Assembly: GCA_023391535.1 (NCBI GenBank)
Contig: JAEWAU010000066.1
Span: 1 to 53,735, forward strand
DNA length: 53,735 nucleotides
Source of the DNA: Bacillota bacterium
GTDB taxonomy: Bacteria > Bacillota > Clostridia > Oscillospirales > Ethanoligenentaceae
Reading direction: 5' to 3'
The notes beneath the pieces are model-generated. The model worked only from the letters and a program-made list of their open reading frames with translations, had not been told where the DNA came from and searched no databases. Positions 33,968 through 45,978 of this stretch are shown here, in pieces (position 1 is the stretch's first letter; each line of letters begins with the position of its first letter). The translations under genes were made by a program, and so were the position numbers.

Positions 33968-34963
33968 CTATTCCGTTTCCAGCTTTGCGCTTTCGAGTTC
34001 CAGCCGAATCACCGTACCGGCGCCGACGGCGGAGGTCGCCGTGATCCGATGCCCCAAATTCCCGCAGATTCTTCTGCAGAGGTACAGGCCGATGCCGCTG
34101 GCTTTTTTGTCGGCCCGCCCGTTGTATCCGGTAAAGCCCTTCTCGAAAATGCGCGGCAGGTCTTCGGGTGCGATTCCGATGCCGGTGTCGCTGATGCAGA
34201 GCGTTTTCGGTTCCTCCAGCGTGATGGAGATCGTTCCGGATTTCGTGTACTTCAGCGCGTTGGAAAGAACCTGCCCGATTACGAACAGCAGCCATTTTTC
34301 ATCCGTCAGCACCGGGCGGCAGAGCGGCTCGTACGCAAGCCGGATCTTTTTGCGGATAAACTGGGACGCATACCCCCGCACCGCCTGCCGGACGATGCCG
34401 TCGAGATCGTATTCCCGGATGACGTAATCGGTGGCGCCGGTATCGAGCCGCAGGTAGCAAAGCACCATTTCCACATACTGCCCGATCCGCTGCAGTTCTT
34501 CGGCCAGCTCCTGCTGCTGCGGCAGATCGTCTCCCTCGCTTTGCAGAATCAGCCGCATAGCGGCGATGGGCGTTTTTACCTGATGCGCCCACAGCGTATA
34601 GTATTCCTCTAGGTCGGATATCCGGGCGTTCATCCGGCTTTCCAGGCGCGCCTTGTCCTCGTACAGCGCGCGGAGCGCCGCCTGATAGTCCTCTTCCAGC
34701 AGCCCCCGGGGAACCGGCATATGGTCGGCGGTTACCGTGATCTCCCGCAGCAGGAACCGCAGCTGCCGGTGCCTTCGGCAAAAGGCGGAAAAGCTGCCGG
34801 CTATAACGAGCGCGCCGATAAACGCGCAGAGAGCCGCCGCATAGCCCACCGCCGCGAGCGGCAGGCCGTAAAGGGCAAAAATTACGGCAAATACCGCACA
34901 GAAGGCCAGGAACACGGCGGCGGCCTTTCTGCGCGAGCTTAAATATGCAAAAAGCAGACGCAT
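33968..34963 (-). CDS. BceS-type intramembrane-sensing histidine kinase
   Basis: A 331-residue kinase. Two membrane helices (about 14-32 and 36-58) are joined by only a few residues, so there is no outer sensor domain; this is the hallmark of kinases that read their signal from a BceAB transporter. The phosphoacceptor motif is YTLWAHQVKTPIAAMR (about 125), the N box is GQVLSNALKYT and the G boxes are ISDTGIGIAPEDL and ASGIGLYLC. The ATG at 34963 has AAAGGAGC upstream. The gap of 29 bases from the response regulator shows one operon. Confidence 0.92.
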   Translation of the reverse strand: MRLLFAYLSSRRKAAAVFLAFCAVFAVIFALYGLPLAAVGYAAALCAFIGALVIAGSFSAFCRRHRQLRFLLREITVTADHMPVPRGLLEEDYQAALRALYEDKARLESRMNARISDLEEYYTLWAHQVKTPIAAMRLILQSEGDDLPQQQELAEELQRIGQYVEMVLCYLRLDTGATDYVIREYDLDGIVRQAVRGYASQFIRKKIRLAYEPLCRPVLTDEKWLLFVIGQVLSNALKYTKSGTISITLEEPKTLCISDTGIGIAPEDLPRIFEKGFTGYNGRADKKASGIGLYLCRRICGNLGHRITATSAVGAGTVIRLELESAKLETE

Positions 34964-34992
34964 CGGCAGCTCCTTTCGGCAAGAATCCGCGT

Positions 34993-35664
34993 TCACTCCA
35001 CCAGGTATCCCAGCCCCTTTTTGGTGGAGATGAAGTCGCATAGCCCGGCGGTCTCCAGCTTTTTGCGCAGCCGGGCGATATTGACGGTGAGCGTGTTCTC
35101 ATCCACAAAGCTGTCGGTTTCCCAAAGCCGCTGCATGAGCGTTTCCCGGCTGACTACCCCGCCTTTGTTCTCGAGAAGCGTCTGCAGGATGCGGTATTCG
35201 TTTTTGGTCAGGTCCACGCGCTCGCCGTTGTAAGTGAGGCTGAGATCGGCCGTATTGAGCAGGGCGCCGCGGTGCTCGAGCAGAAGCGTCTGCCCGGAAA
35301 AATCGTATGTCCGGCGCAGAATCGCCTGGATTTTAGCCGTGAGGACGTTTAAATCGAAGGGCTTCGCGATGAAATCGTCGCCGCCCATGTTCATGGCCAT
35401 AACGATATTCATGTTGTCCGAAGCCGACGAGAGAAAGACGATCGGAACCTTCGACACCTTGCGGATTTCGCCGCACCAGTGGTAGCCGTTGTAAAACGGC
35501 AGCGAAATGTCCAGCAGCACCAGCTGCGGGTCGAACGCCGAAAATTCCGCGAGCAGATTCCGGAAATCCTCCGCGCATTTTGCCTGCAGGCCCCAGGCTT
35601 CGATCTTTTTTTGAATGACGGATGCGATGGCCGCATCGTCCTCGACAATCCATATTTTATACAT
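34993..35664 (-). CDS. BceR-type response regulator, OmpR family
   Basis: A 223-residue regulator. The receiver domain has D9 and D10 (WIVEDD), the phosphoacceptor D52 (LLDISLP), S80-region (VFLSSAS) and the lysine in FIAKPFD. A winged-helix DNA-binding domain follows (about 125-223), with LTKNEYRILQTLLE and VDENTLTVNIARLRKKL. It is expected to activate the transporter operon. It is first in the kinase operon. Confidence 0.92.
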   Translation of the reverse strand: MYKIWIVEDDAAIASVIQKKIEAWGLQAKCAEDFRNLLAEFSAFDPQLVLLDISLPFYNGYHWCGEIRKVSKVPIVFLSSASDNMNIVMAMNMGGDDFIAKPFDLNVLTAKIQAILRRTYDFSGQTLLLEHRGALLNTADLSLTYNGERVDLTKNEYRILQTLLENKGGVVSRETLMQRLWETDSFVDENTLTVNIARLRKKLETAGLCDFISTKKGLGYLVE

Positions 35665-35731
35665 CGGTTCATCCTGCCTCCGAGCGGACGGCGCCTCGGG
35701 GAGCGTCCGTCCGTATTTTCAAAGAAATCGC

Positions 35732-36421
35732 TCAGGCCTTCGCCGCCTGATTCGGCAAAACGATGGTGAAAACCGTCTGTTCGGCGTCGCTTTGAACGGT
35801 GATGGTGCCTTCGTGCGCCGCAACGATCTCCTTCGCAATGGCGAGCCCGAGCCCCGTTCCTCCCGTGTGGGAGGAACGGGAGCTGTCCAGCCGGAAAAAC
35901 TTTTCAAAGATCGTGTCCAGCTTTGCGGGCGGTATCGGGTCGCCGCGGTCCGCAAAGGTGACCACAACCGTGTTTCCCTGCGCGCGCGCCGTGATGTCGA
36001 TAACGCTGTTCTCGTAGCTGTATGCCGCCGCGTTTTTCAAAACGTTGTTAAAAACGCGGGAAAGCTTATCCGCGTCGGCCCACAGAATCAGTTCGTCGGG
36101 CGCGTGCACCACCGCCCGCTTTCCCTGCGGGGACAGAATCGGATAGAATTCGTCGGCCATCTGCCGGAGCATGAAGGGCAGATGGATTCTGCTTTTGCTG
36201 AGCACGATCGACTGAAGGTTGAACCGCGTGATATCGAAAAATTCGTTGATCAGTTCCTCCAGCCGGCAGGCCTTATCCAGCGCGGTCCCGACATATTTCG
36301 TTTTCTGCGTCTCCGGCATATCCGGGGCTTCGTCGAGCAGGCTCAGATAGCCGATTACGGAGGCCAGCGGCGTTTTCAGATCGTGCGCCAGGTAGGTGAT
36401 GAGGTCGTTCTTCCGCTGCAC
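35732..36421 (-). pseudogene. N-terminally truncated VanS-like histidine kinase
   Basis: 229 residues from GTG 36421; the frame is open back to a stop at 36503-36505. The kinase core is complete: RKNDLITYLAHDLKTPLASV with the phospho-histidine, FNNVLKNAAAYS, FADRGDPIPPAK and GGTGLGLAIAKEIV. It resembles VanS of glycopeptide-responsive systems (YLSLLDEAPDMPE is a VanS-like stretch). The membrane helices and outer sensor that VanS needs are missing, there is no good ribosome binding site, and no partner regulator lies next to it. The preceding 26 codons (KAAAEERSARKAGESGQRGR) look like the end of a HAMP-like linker. It is most likely a remnant; a soluble kinase is possible. Confidence 0.7.
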
Positions 36422-36582
36422 TTCAATTTCCGCGAGCTGGCGGCCGCGCTGCCCGGATTCTCCCGCTTTCCGCGCGCTTCTTTCCTCCGCCGCCGCTTTG
36501 TATCAATCGGTTTCATTATAATACGCCTGTCCACATGGTGGCAAGTCCGCAGCCGCTATCCGCACGATTCTTCCGGACGGCT

Positions 36583-36711
36583 TTAATCGTTGCGCGCCGC
36601 GTATGCAGTCAGCGCCCGCATATCCGCGTACAGACTGTCCTCACTCGGAGATTTCATCACAACTCCCAGAATGGTGCGCCCGTTTTCGTGATAATATGCG
36701 GCGAGAATCGG
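36583..36711 (-). pseudogene. C-terminal fragment of a D-Ala-D-Ala carboxypeptidase (S11 family)
   Basis: The 42 codons after the AraC stop codon, in the same frame, read PILAAYYHENGRTILGVV and then MKSPSEDSLYADMRALTAYA, ending in TAA at 36583-36585. The pattern VVM-SP-D--YADM-ALT-YA resembles the end of the penicillin-binding-protein-5-like domain of S11 carboxypeptidases. No start codon with a ribosome site and no catalytic motifs remain. It sits upstream of the truncated VanS-like gene on the same strand, so the two are probably relics of one cell-wall locus. Confidence 0.55.
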
Positions 36712-37515
36712 TCACCCCGCGCTGTCTCCGCGCCGTTCCGAAGGCGCGAAGCCGAAGTACCGCCGGTACATGCGCGAAAAATTGCACGGATCTTCGTACC
36801 CCACCGAGGAAGCCACCTCGCGCACCGTGAGTTTGGTCTCGCACAGAAGACGGCGCGCGTGCCGAAGCCGCGTGCCCACCAGACATTCCCGCAGCGTCTG
36901 CCCCGTTTCGGCTTTGAACAGCCGGCAAAGATAGCGCCGGTCGAGTCCCGCCGAGCGCGCAAGGTCCTCCACCGTTATATGGCTCGCGTACAGTTTTTCC
37001 ACCGCATCCTGCACGCTCCGCACGTATGGCGCATGGCGGTCGACGGGCGCAGGGCGCAGAGCCTCGAACAGCCCGTATATCCATGAGAGTACGCGTAAGC
37101 CCGAGCCGAGCGCGCGCACGTCGCCGCACAGATGGGCGGCGCGCACCTCCGCAAAAACGGGCGCGGCGGCAGCGCTGCGGATAACGGGCGTTTCGCGCGT
37201 GACGCCGACCGAGGCGAGCAGCGATTCCGCCGCCGTGCCTGAAAAACCGATCCATGTATAGCGCCATGGGTCCTCTTGCGAAGCGCGGTAGGTCGCCACC
37301 TCGTTCGGGAACAAAAAAAAGCCGTCGTCCGCGCCGAGCTTCCAGCTCCCGGCGGCCGATGCGAACGAGCCGGTGCCGCCGTGTATGTAATGCATCAGAT
37401 AATACTCGCGCACGGCCGGGCCGTACAGGTGCCCGGGGGCGCACTCCTCCGTACCGGTCAGCAGCGGGAACAGCTCCGTGAGGCCGGGGTTGTCGGCCGC
37501 GAGAGTATAGAACAC
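36712..37515 (-). CDS. AraC-family transcriptional regulator
   Basis: A 267-residue regulator. The N-terminal cupin-like sensor domain (about 1-150) includes REYYLMHYIHGGTGSF and FFLFPNEVATYRA. Two C-terminal helix-turn-helix motifs (about 165-260) include ITVEDLARSAGLDRRYLCRLFK and LTVREVASSVGYEDPCNFSRMYRR. The start is GTG 37515 with GGAGG seven bases upstream. It is divergent from the beta-galactosidase, and a pair of direct repeats upstream of that gene fits its binding site. It probably senses a galactoside. Confidence 0.9.
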   Translation of the reverse strand: MFYTLAADNPGLTELFPLLTGTEECAPGHLYGPAVREYYLMHYIHGGTGSFASAAGSWKLGADDGFFLFPNEVATYRASQEDPWRYTWIGFSGTAAESLLASVGVTRETPVIRSAAAAPVFAEVRAAHLCGDVRALGSGLRVLSWIYGLFEALRPAPVDRHAPYVRSVQDAVEKLYASHITVEDLARSAGLDRRYLCRLFKAETGQTLRECLVGTRLRHARRLLCETKLTVREVASSVGYEDPCNFSRMYRRYFGFAPSERRGDSAG

Positions 37516-37632
37516 ACGCGCGCCTCCTTTGATTTTGCACGATTGCGGGAAAAAAGCCGGGGTATTCCGGCGGGCCCGGCCGTTCCGACACGGCCGGCGC
37601 AGCTGCCCCCAATTCCCGTGGAAATTTTCACA

Positions 37633-37663
37633 GTTCCATTATATCAAGCGATGGTTCCTTTAT
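37633..37663. promoter_or_regulatory. Candidate AraC-type operator, two direct repeats
   Basis: GTTCCATTAT (37633-37642) and GTTCCTTTAT (37654-37663) are spaced exactly 21 bases, two helix turns. The second ends four bases before the -35. This matches the half-site arrangement of AraC-family activators. Confidence 0.65.
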
Positions 37664-37667
37664 GCAA

Positions 37668-37696
37668 TTCCAAAAGCAGTGCAAAACGGCTATACT
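37668..37696 (+). promoter_or_regulatory. Promoter of the beta-galactosidase gene
   Basis: TTCCAA (37668-37673), 17 bases, TATACT (37691-37696). The -10 is strong and the -35 poor, as expected for an activator-dependent promoter. The leader to 37883 holds no other gene. Confidence 0.6.
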
Positions 37697-37882
37697 GCAA
37701 AAATGAAGGCGCATTTACCGGCTAAAAATAACATCCATTGGTGCCGGCAGCACGCCCTTCTCCCAAAACGTATAGGCGGCACCGTTGCCCGGCGGCGTGC
37801 CGCGGGGCAGCATGATGCCTTGCCGGGCATGAGCTCTGCCCGCGGCATATTCAGTGTTGCTGCAAGGAAAGGAACGATTGAT

Positions 37883-40800
37883 TTGAAACTGCCCCATTAT
37901 TACGAGGACCCTTCCGTAACCTCCGTGGGCGCGATGCCCGACCGGTCGTATTACATACCGTTTGCGGCGGATGCCGCGCACGGCCCTGCGGACGGGGAAC
38001 CCGCGCGCACGGAATCGGGACGCTTTCAGCTTTTGAGCGGGCCCTGGCGGTTCAAGCTGTTCGGCAGCGTGCCGGAAGTGCCCGAGCGGTTCCCTCAGCC
38101 GGATTATGCGGATGAGGCGTCCTACGATGCGCTCGATATCCCGTCGTGCTGGCAGAGCAAGGGCTACGACACGCACCAATATACGAACACGCGCTATCCG
38201 TTCCCTTACGACCCGCCCTTCGTACCGGACCGCAACCCGTGCGGCGCCTATATTACGTGGTTCAACATTTCGCCCGAGCGCGCCGCCATGCGCCGCTACC
38301 TGAATTTCGAAGGCGTGGATTCCTGCGCCTACGTATGGGTGAACGGCCAGTTTGCGGGCTTTAACAAAATTTCGCACTCCACAGGCGAGTTCGACGTCAC
38401 GGCGCTGACGCACGAAGGCCGCAACAAGCTGGCCGTTCTCGTTCTCAAATGGTGCGACGGCAGTTACCTCGAGGACCAGGACAAACTGCGCATGTCCGGC
38501 ATCTTCCGCGACGTTTACCTTCTGTACCGCCCCGAAAACCACATCCGCGATTATTTCGTCAATCAGCGCTTTTCGCCCGATTACGCGCACGCCGAGCTCG
38601 ACGTGGCGCTCGAATTCCTGGGGCAGCCGCAAAAAACCGGATATGCGCTGCTGCGCGGCGGCAGGGAGCTTGCGCGCGGCGAAACGGAAACCGGGCGCAT
38701 CGCCGTTAAAATAGGCCGCCCGGCTTTTTGGAATGCGGAGGAACCCGAGCTCTATACGCTGCAACTTACCTCCCGCGGAGAAACGATCTATGAACAGGTG
38801 GGCCTGCGCGAAATCGTCATCCGAAACGGCGTTTTCCTCATAAACGGAAGGCCCATTAAAATCAAGGGCGTGAACCGGCACGACAGCGACCCGCGCACCG
38901 GCTACGCCGTGAGCCTGGACGCCATGAAGCGCGACCTTCTGCTGATGAAGCGCCATAACATCAACGCCGTGCGCACGAGCCATTACCCGAACTCCCCGCT
39001 GTTTCCGAAGCTCTGCGACGAGTACGGGATTTATGTTCTGGCGGAATCCGACTTCGAGGCCCACGGTGGAGGCGACACGTACGAGACTTTCCGGGGCATG
39101 GCGAAGCTTGCTTCGGACCCGCGCTTTGCCGACGCCATTTTGCGGCGTGTGCAGCGCAATGTGCAGCGCGACAAAAACCGCCCGTGTGTGGTGATGTGGT
39201 CGCTCGGAAACGAATCGGGCTACGGGCCGAACCTGATTGCGGCGGCAAAATGGGTGCACGGCTGCGACGCCTCGCGCCCCGTGCATTACGAAAGTGTCTG
39301 GCCGCTCGACCCCGACGACGCGCCCGATTCCTCGGTGCTGGATATGCAAAGCCGCATGTATGCCTCCGTGCGCGAAGTGGACGGCTATTTCTCGGGTACG
39401 CCCAAAAAACCGCTTCTTCTCTGCGAGTTTTGCCACGCCATGGGCAACGGCCCCGGCGACCTCGAGGATTATTTCGAGCGCATCTACAAATACGACGGCT
39501 TTATCGGCGGCCTTGTGTGGGAATGGTGCGACCATGCCGTTTACGGGGGCGAAACGGCCGACGGGCGGCCGCGCTATCTCTACGGCGGCGATTTCGGGGA
39601 GTATCCGAACGACGGAAACTTCTGCGTGGACGGACTTGTGCGGCCGGACCGCACGCTTTCCCCGAGCGTAATCGAATACAAGAACGTGCTGCGCCCCGTG
39701 CGGGCTTCCGCGGTGGACGCGGCGGCTGGTGTTTTCGAATTTCGCAACTGCCTTGACTTTTTGAATCTGAAGGACGCGGTGAACATCCGCTTTGAGGTTA
39801 CGCGCAACGGCGAAAAGGTGTTCGCCGGCCCGGTGCCGGAGGCGGACGCCGCGCCGCACCGGGCGGTGCGCCGTACCGTCGCCTTTCCCATGCCGCGGGA
39901 CGGGCGCTGCTTTATTCGTTTCGTCTATCTGCAAAAGGCCGATTCTCCGGCCGCAAAGGCGGACTGCGAGCTTGGGTTCGACCAGTTTGAACTGCCCGTT
40001 TCCGGCGCGTTTCCTGTGCCCGGCGCTGCCGCCGCGCCTCTTGATGCGGGTGCGCCCGCGCTTGAGGAAGACGAACTTTTCGTCACCGTGCGCGGGGATG
40101 GCTTTACTTACCACTTTTCCAAGCTCGACGGTGGTTTTGCGGGCCTTGTGTGGCACGGCCGCGAGCTTTTGACGCGCACGACGGAGTTTAATATTTGGCG
40201 CGCCCCCACCGACAACGACCGCAATATCCGTGAGATCTGGCAGAAGGCGGGGTACGACCGCGCGCACGTCAAAGTGTACGAGGTAAAAACGGCGCTGCGT
40301 GGGCGGGAGGCCGTCATCGCCTGCCGGCTTTCGCTTTCGGCTCCGGTGCTGCAGCCGCTCGTGCGGCTGAACGTCCAGTTCACCGTGGAACCGGGCGGCG
40401 CCATCCGATTTGACGCCGATGCGATGAAGACGCTCGTCATGCCCGTGCTGCCGCGGTTTGGAGTGCGCTTCTTCCTCGACCCCGCGCTTTCCGCCTTCGA
40501 GTATTTCGGCTACGGCCCATTCGAGAGCTATGCCGATAAGCATCGCGCCTCCTACCGCGGCCTGTTCCGCTCCGACGTGGCGGCCCAGTACGTCGACTAT
40601 ATCCGCCCGCAGGAGCACGGCTCCCACTTCGGCTGCGAATATGCCGCGCTTTCGGACGCGGCCGGCGGCGTGCGCGTTATGGCGCCGCGCCCGTTCTGCG
40701 TCAACGCGAGTGAGTATACCGAGGAGGAGCTTTGCGGCAAGGCGCACGATTTTGAATTGGAGAAATCGGGAAGCACGGTGCTGTGCGTCGATTATCGCCA

Positions 40801-40900
40801 AAACGGCATCGGTTCCAACAGCTGCGGGCCCGAGCTGCTGGAGTTCTACCGGTTCGAAGACCGGGAATTCGAGTTTCATTTCACGCTGCGCCCGTTTTGA
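37883..40900 (+). CDS. lacZ: Beta-galactosidase, glycoside hydrolase family 2
   Basis: A 1005-residue LacZ-type enzyme that hydrolyses beta-galactosides. It has a jelly-roll sugar-binding domain (about 40-220, NRNPCGAYITWF), immunoglobulin-like domains, the TIM barrel (about 330-620) with acid/base glutamate in WSLGNESGYG, nucleophile glutamate in LLCEFCHAMGNG, then GGLVWEWCDHAVY, and the C-terminal beta domain (NIWRAPTDNDRN, FEYFGYGPFESY). It has no signal peptide, so it is cytoplasmic. The start is TTG 37883 with AAGGAAAGGA upstream (37864-37873); the open frame continues further but is non-coding there. Regulated by the divergent AraC protein. Confidence 0.95.
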   Translation: MKLPHYYEDPSVTSVGAMPDRSYYIPFAADAAHGPADGEPARTESGRFQLLSGPWRFKLFGSVPEVPERFPQPDYADEASYDALDIPSCWQSKGYDTHQYTNTRYPFPYDPPFVPDRNPCGAYITWFNISPERAAMRRYLNFEGVDSCAYVWVNGQFAGFNKISHSTGEFDVTALTHEGRNKLAVLVLKWCDGSYLEDQDKLRMSGIFRDVYLLYRPENHIRDYFVNQRFSPDYAHAELDVALEFLGQPQKTGYALLRGGRELARGETETGRIAVKIGRPAFWNAEEPELYTLQLTSRGETIYEQVGLREIVIRNGVFLINGRPIKIKGVNRHDSDPRTGYAVSLDAMKRDLLLMKRHNINAVRTSHYPNSPLFPKLCDEYGIYVLAESDFEAHGGGDTYETFRGMAKLASDPRFADAILRRVQRNVQRDKNRPCVVMWSLGNESGYGPNLIAAAKWVHGCDASRPVHYESVWPLDPDDAPDSSVLDMQSRMYASVREVDGYFSGTPKKPLLLCEFCHAMGNGPGDLEDYFERIYKYDGFIGGLVWEWCDHAVYGGETADGRPRYLYGGDFGEYPNDGNFCVDGLVRPDRTLSPSVIEYKNVLRPVRASAVDAAAGVFEFRNCLDFLNLKDAVNIRFEVTRNGEKVFAGPVPEADAAPHRAVRRTVAFPMPRDGRCFIRFVYLQKADSPAAKADCELGFDQFELPVSGAFPVPGAAAAPLDAGAPALEEDELFVTVRGDGFTYHFSKLDGGFAGLVWHGRELLTRTTEFNIWRAPTDNDRNIREIWQKAGYDRAHVKVYEVKTALRGREAVIACRLSLSAPVLQPLVRLNVQFTVEPGGAIRFDADAMKTLVMPVLPRFGVRFFLDPALSAFEYFGYGPFESYADKHRASYRGLFRSDVAAQYVDYIRPQEHGSHFGCEYAALSDAAGGVRVMAPRPFCVNASEYTEEELCGKAHDFELEKSGSTVLCVDYRQNGIGSNSCGPELLEFYRFEDREFEFHFTLRPF

Positions 40901-40954
40901 ACAGCCGCCGCCTTTTACCGCAGACGATCTGATTTATCCGGCTGACGCACCAGA

Positions 40955-41000
40955 AAAATCCGCGTTTGACGCTCTCTTCCGGAAAGCCAACGCGGATTTT
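40955..41000. terminator. Bidirectional terminator after lacZ
   Basis: AAAATCCGCGTT (40955-40966) and its exact complement (40989-41000) are flanked by A and T. It lies 55 bases after the lacZ stop. Confidence 0.75.
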
Positions 41001-41176
41001 GTCTGCGCGTTTCCGGAAGAACCGCAGAGGCAGAAAGCCCACGGCCGTTTCCGAAAAAGCAAAAATCGCAGTCTCATTCTGCGGATAAAAACGGCAAATG
41101 GAATTTAAATCCTTTTGCTCTGGAAGAATGCTATCCGCATCGCCGCGGCGGTTTGCCGCGCAAAGGAGGAAGACCG

Positions 41177-42097
41177 GTGGATCTCGCTGCCGCTTCGAAC
41201 CGGCTCGATCAAATCGAGCTGCGTTTTCCGCTCGGCGGCGCGGCCGTTCAGGTACTGTGGTTCCGCCAGATGGTGCAGACCGGACACTGGCAGATCGGCC
41301 GCCATTCGCATTCGAGCTTTGAGTTCCATTTCGTAGCGCAGGGCACCTGCCGCGTGACGCTTGACGACGGCGGTTTTGCCGCGCGCGCGGGGGAACTTTA
41401 TCTTACGGCGCCGCGCGTCTTTCACGAGCAGTCCTCGTTCGGGGAAGCGGGGTACACGGAATACAGCATCTGTGTCGATTTCCCGGCGTTCCCGCGCGCT
41501 CCGGAGAGCGGCGCCGCAACGGAAGCGGCGGCGCTGTGCCGGGTCTTCCTGCAGGCGGGCTGCAGCCCCGTGCCGGCCGCCGATGGAATCCGCTGCTTTC
41601 ACGAGGCGCTCTGCGAGGCGTACGGCCAGCCGCTCGGCTTTTACAGCCGCATCCAGGGCCTCGCCGCCGAGCTGCTGGTGGGCGCGGCCCGCGCGCTCGA
41701 GGACGCCGCGCCGGAGCGCCCTGGCCGCATTGCCGCGCCGCGTTACGACGTGCCGCTCAAGCCCGCGGGCAACGACCGGAGATTCGCGGAGATCCGGCGC
41801 TTCGTGAACGAAAACATCGGCTCGCGCCTGCACGAAAGCGACATCTGCAACCATGTGTACCTGAGCGGGCGCCAGATCGGCCGCATCGTGCGGCAGTACA
41901 CGGGAAAAACCACGCGCGGGTACATCAGCTCCGTCCGGCTCGACCGTGCCAAGCAGCTTTTGCGCGAATCGACGGAAAGCCTCGGCGGCATCGCCGCCGA
42001 GCTCGGCTTTTCCAACGAGTACTACTTTAACCGCTTTTTTAAACGCGAGGAGGGGTATCCGCCCGGCGTTTACCGCAAAAATGTCCGAAAAGGATAA
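41177..42097 (+). CDS. AraC-family transcriptional regulator
   Basis: A 306-residue regulator. The N-terminal cupin (about 30-120) shows HSHSSFEFHFVAQGTC and the two histidines of a sugar-binding pocket. Two C-terminal helix-turn-helix motifs (about 205-300) include LHESDICNHVYLSGRQIGRI and SLGGIAAELGFSNEYYFNRFFK. It starts at GTG 41177, seven bases after AAAGGAGG (41162-41169). It precedes the GH38 gene on the same strand and is likely its activator. The protein differs from the AraC regulator at 36712, so it is not a recent duplicate. Confidence 0.9.
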   Translation: MDLAAASNRLDQIELRFPLGGAAVQVLWFRQMVQTGHWQIGRHSHSSFEFHFVAQGTCRVTLDDGGFAARAGELYLTAPRVFHEQSSFGEAGYTEYSICVDFPAFPRAPESGAATEAAALCRVFLQAGCSPVPAADGIRCFHEALCEAYGQPLGFYSRIQGLAAELLVGAARALEDAAPERPGRIAAPRYDVPLKPAGNDRRFAEIRRFVNENIGSRLHESDICNHVYLSGRQIGRIVRQYTGKTTRGYISSVRLDRAKQLLRESTESLGGIAAELGFSNEYYFNRFFKREEGYPPGVYRKNVRKG

Positions 42098-42139
42098 AAC
42101 CGTGTTTTAAAAAGCTATTTTGCGCCGCGGCGTTCCGGG

Positions 42140-42145
42140 TATAAT
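42140..42145 (+). promoter_or_regulatory. Promoter -10 of the GH38 gene
   Basis: TATAAT, perfect consensus. There is no good -35 at 16-18 bases (TTTTGC at 42118-42123 is closest), so activation by the AraC protein is likely. The expected start is near 42152, at the edge of the palindrome. Confidence 0.6.
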
Positions 42146-42153
42146 GGGTTTTA

Positions 42154-42252
42154 TAGCAATTGAACAAATAAAACAGATCAATGAAATCTGATTTTTCGGT
42201 CTTCGACACGAAAATCAGATCACGAGTGTGGAATTCATTTATTCAATAGCTA
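42154..42252. repeat. 99-base imperfect palindrome in the GH38 leader
   Basis: Outer arms of 19 bases (42154-42172 and 42234-42252) match at 16 positions, and inner arms (42186-42198 and 42209-42220) match almost perfectly. All share one centre near 42203. It is AT-rich in a GC-rich region. A smaller hairpin (GCCGCCCT with AGGGCGGC, about 42269-42290) follows. No T run follows, so it is not a terminator. Confidence 0.85.
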
Positions 42253-42435
42253 TAGGCGGAGTATGCTGCCGCCCTCAAACAGGGCGGCCCGGCGGCCGGG
42301 AAACCGGGGCCGAAAAATCGGTTTATGAAAGAACGCTTTTATGCGCGGAGCTTTGTTTTCGCGCCGTGTGGAACGGCGCGGGCCGGCGTCATCCGGCGGC
42401 AGGCCTCCCGCGGGGCGCGAAAGGACGGTTTACGG

Positions 42436-45570
<3,135 letters not shown>

Positions 45571-45615
45571 TTCGCATGAGCCCGCCGCGCCGCTCTTGCT
45601 TCCGAACCCGCGCAG

Positions 45616-45657
45616 AAATGCCTGACTTCTTTATTCAAAGGGGTCAGGCATTTTCTG
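45616..45657 (+). terminator. Intrinsic terminator of the GH38 gene
   Basis: AAATGCCTGAC (45616-45626) and its exact complement (45643-45653) are followed by TTCTGTTT. The 290 bases from here to the ABC-F promoter hold no gene that I can support. Confidence 0.75.
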
Positions 45658-45949
45658 TTTGAAAAGTCATTTCCACTCGGGTCGTTTCAAACGGGAAAAC
45701 AAAAAACGAAAGCACAAAGCGCGGAGCCGCAGCCGGACCGCTGATCCGGGCAGAAAACGCCGACGCCGCCGGTTCCGGGATGGGAACTAAGGACGCCTTT
45801 GAAAGGCGATGCGGCCGCGCGTGCGAAACAAATTTCGGTTGTTCCCTTTTTTGCCGTACCTGTAACCGGAAATTTGAGCGCCGCGTGCAATCGTCGGTAA
45901 CGGTACGGAGCGCCCCGCACCGGCGCGGGGTATTTTGCCGGCCTCCCGA

Positions 45950-45978
45950 TTACCCGGCCTGAAAAAAAGGTGTATAAT
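45950..45978 (+). promoter_or_regulatory. Promoter of the ABC-F gene
   Basis: TTACCC (45950-45955), 17 bases, TATAAT (45973-45978). Strong -10, weak -35. It predicts a leader of about 185 bases that carries the 19-base repeats. Confidence 0.65.

Noticed and set aside
37715..40879. A 1054-codon open frame on the strand opposite lacZ
   Set aside because: It mirrors the codon structure of the GH2 gene in GC-rich DNA, has no domain I recognise and no ribosome site. The lacZ frame has all catalytic motifs.
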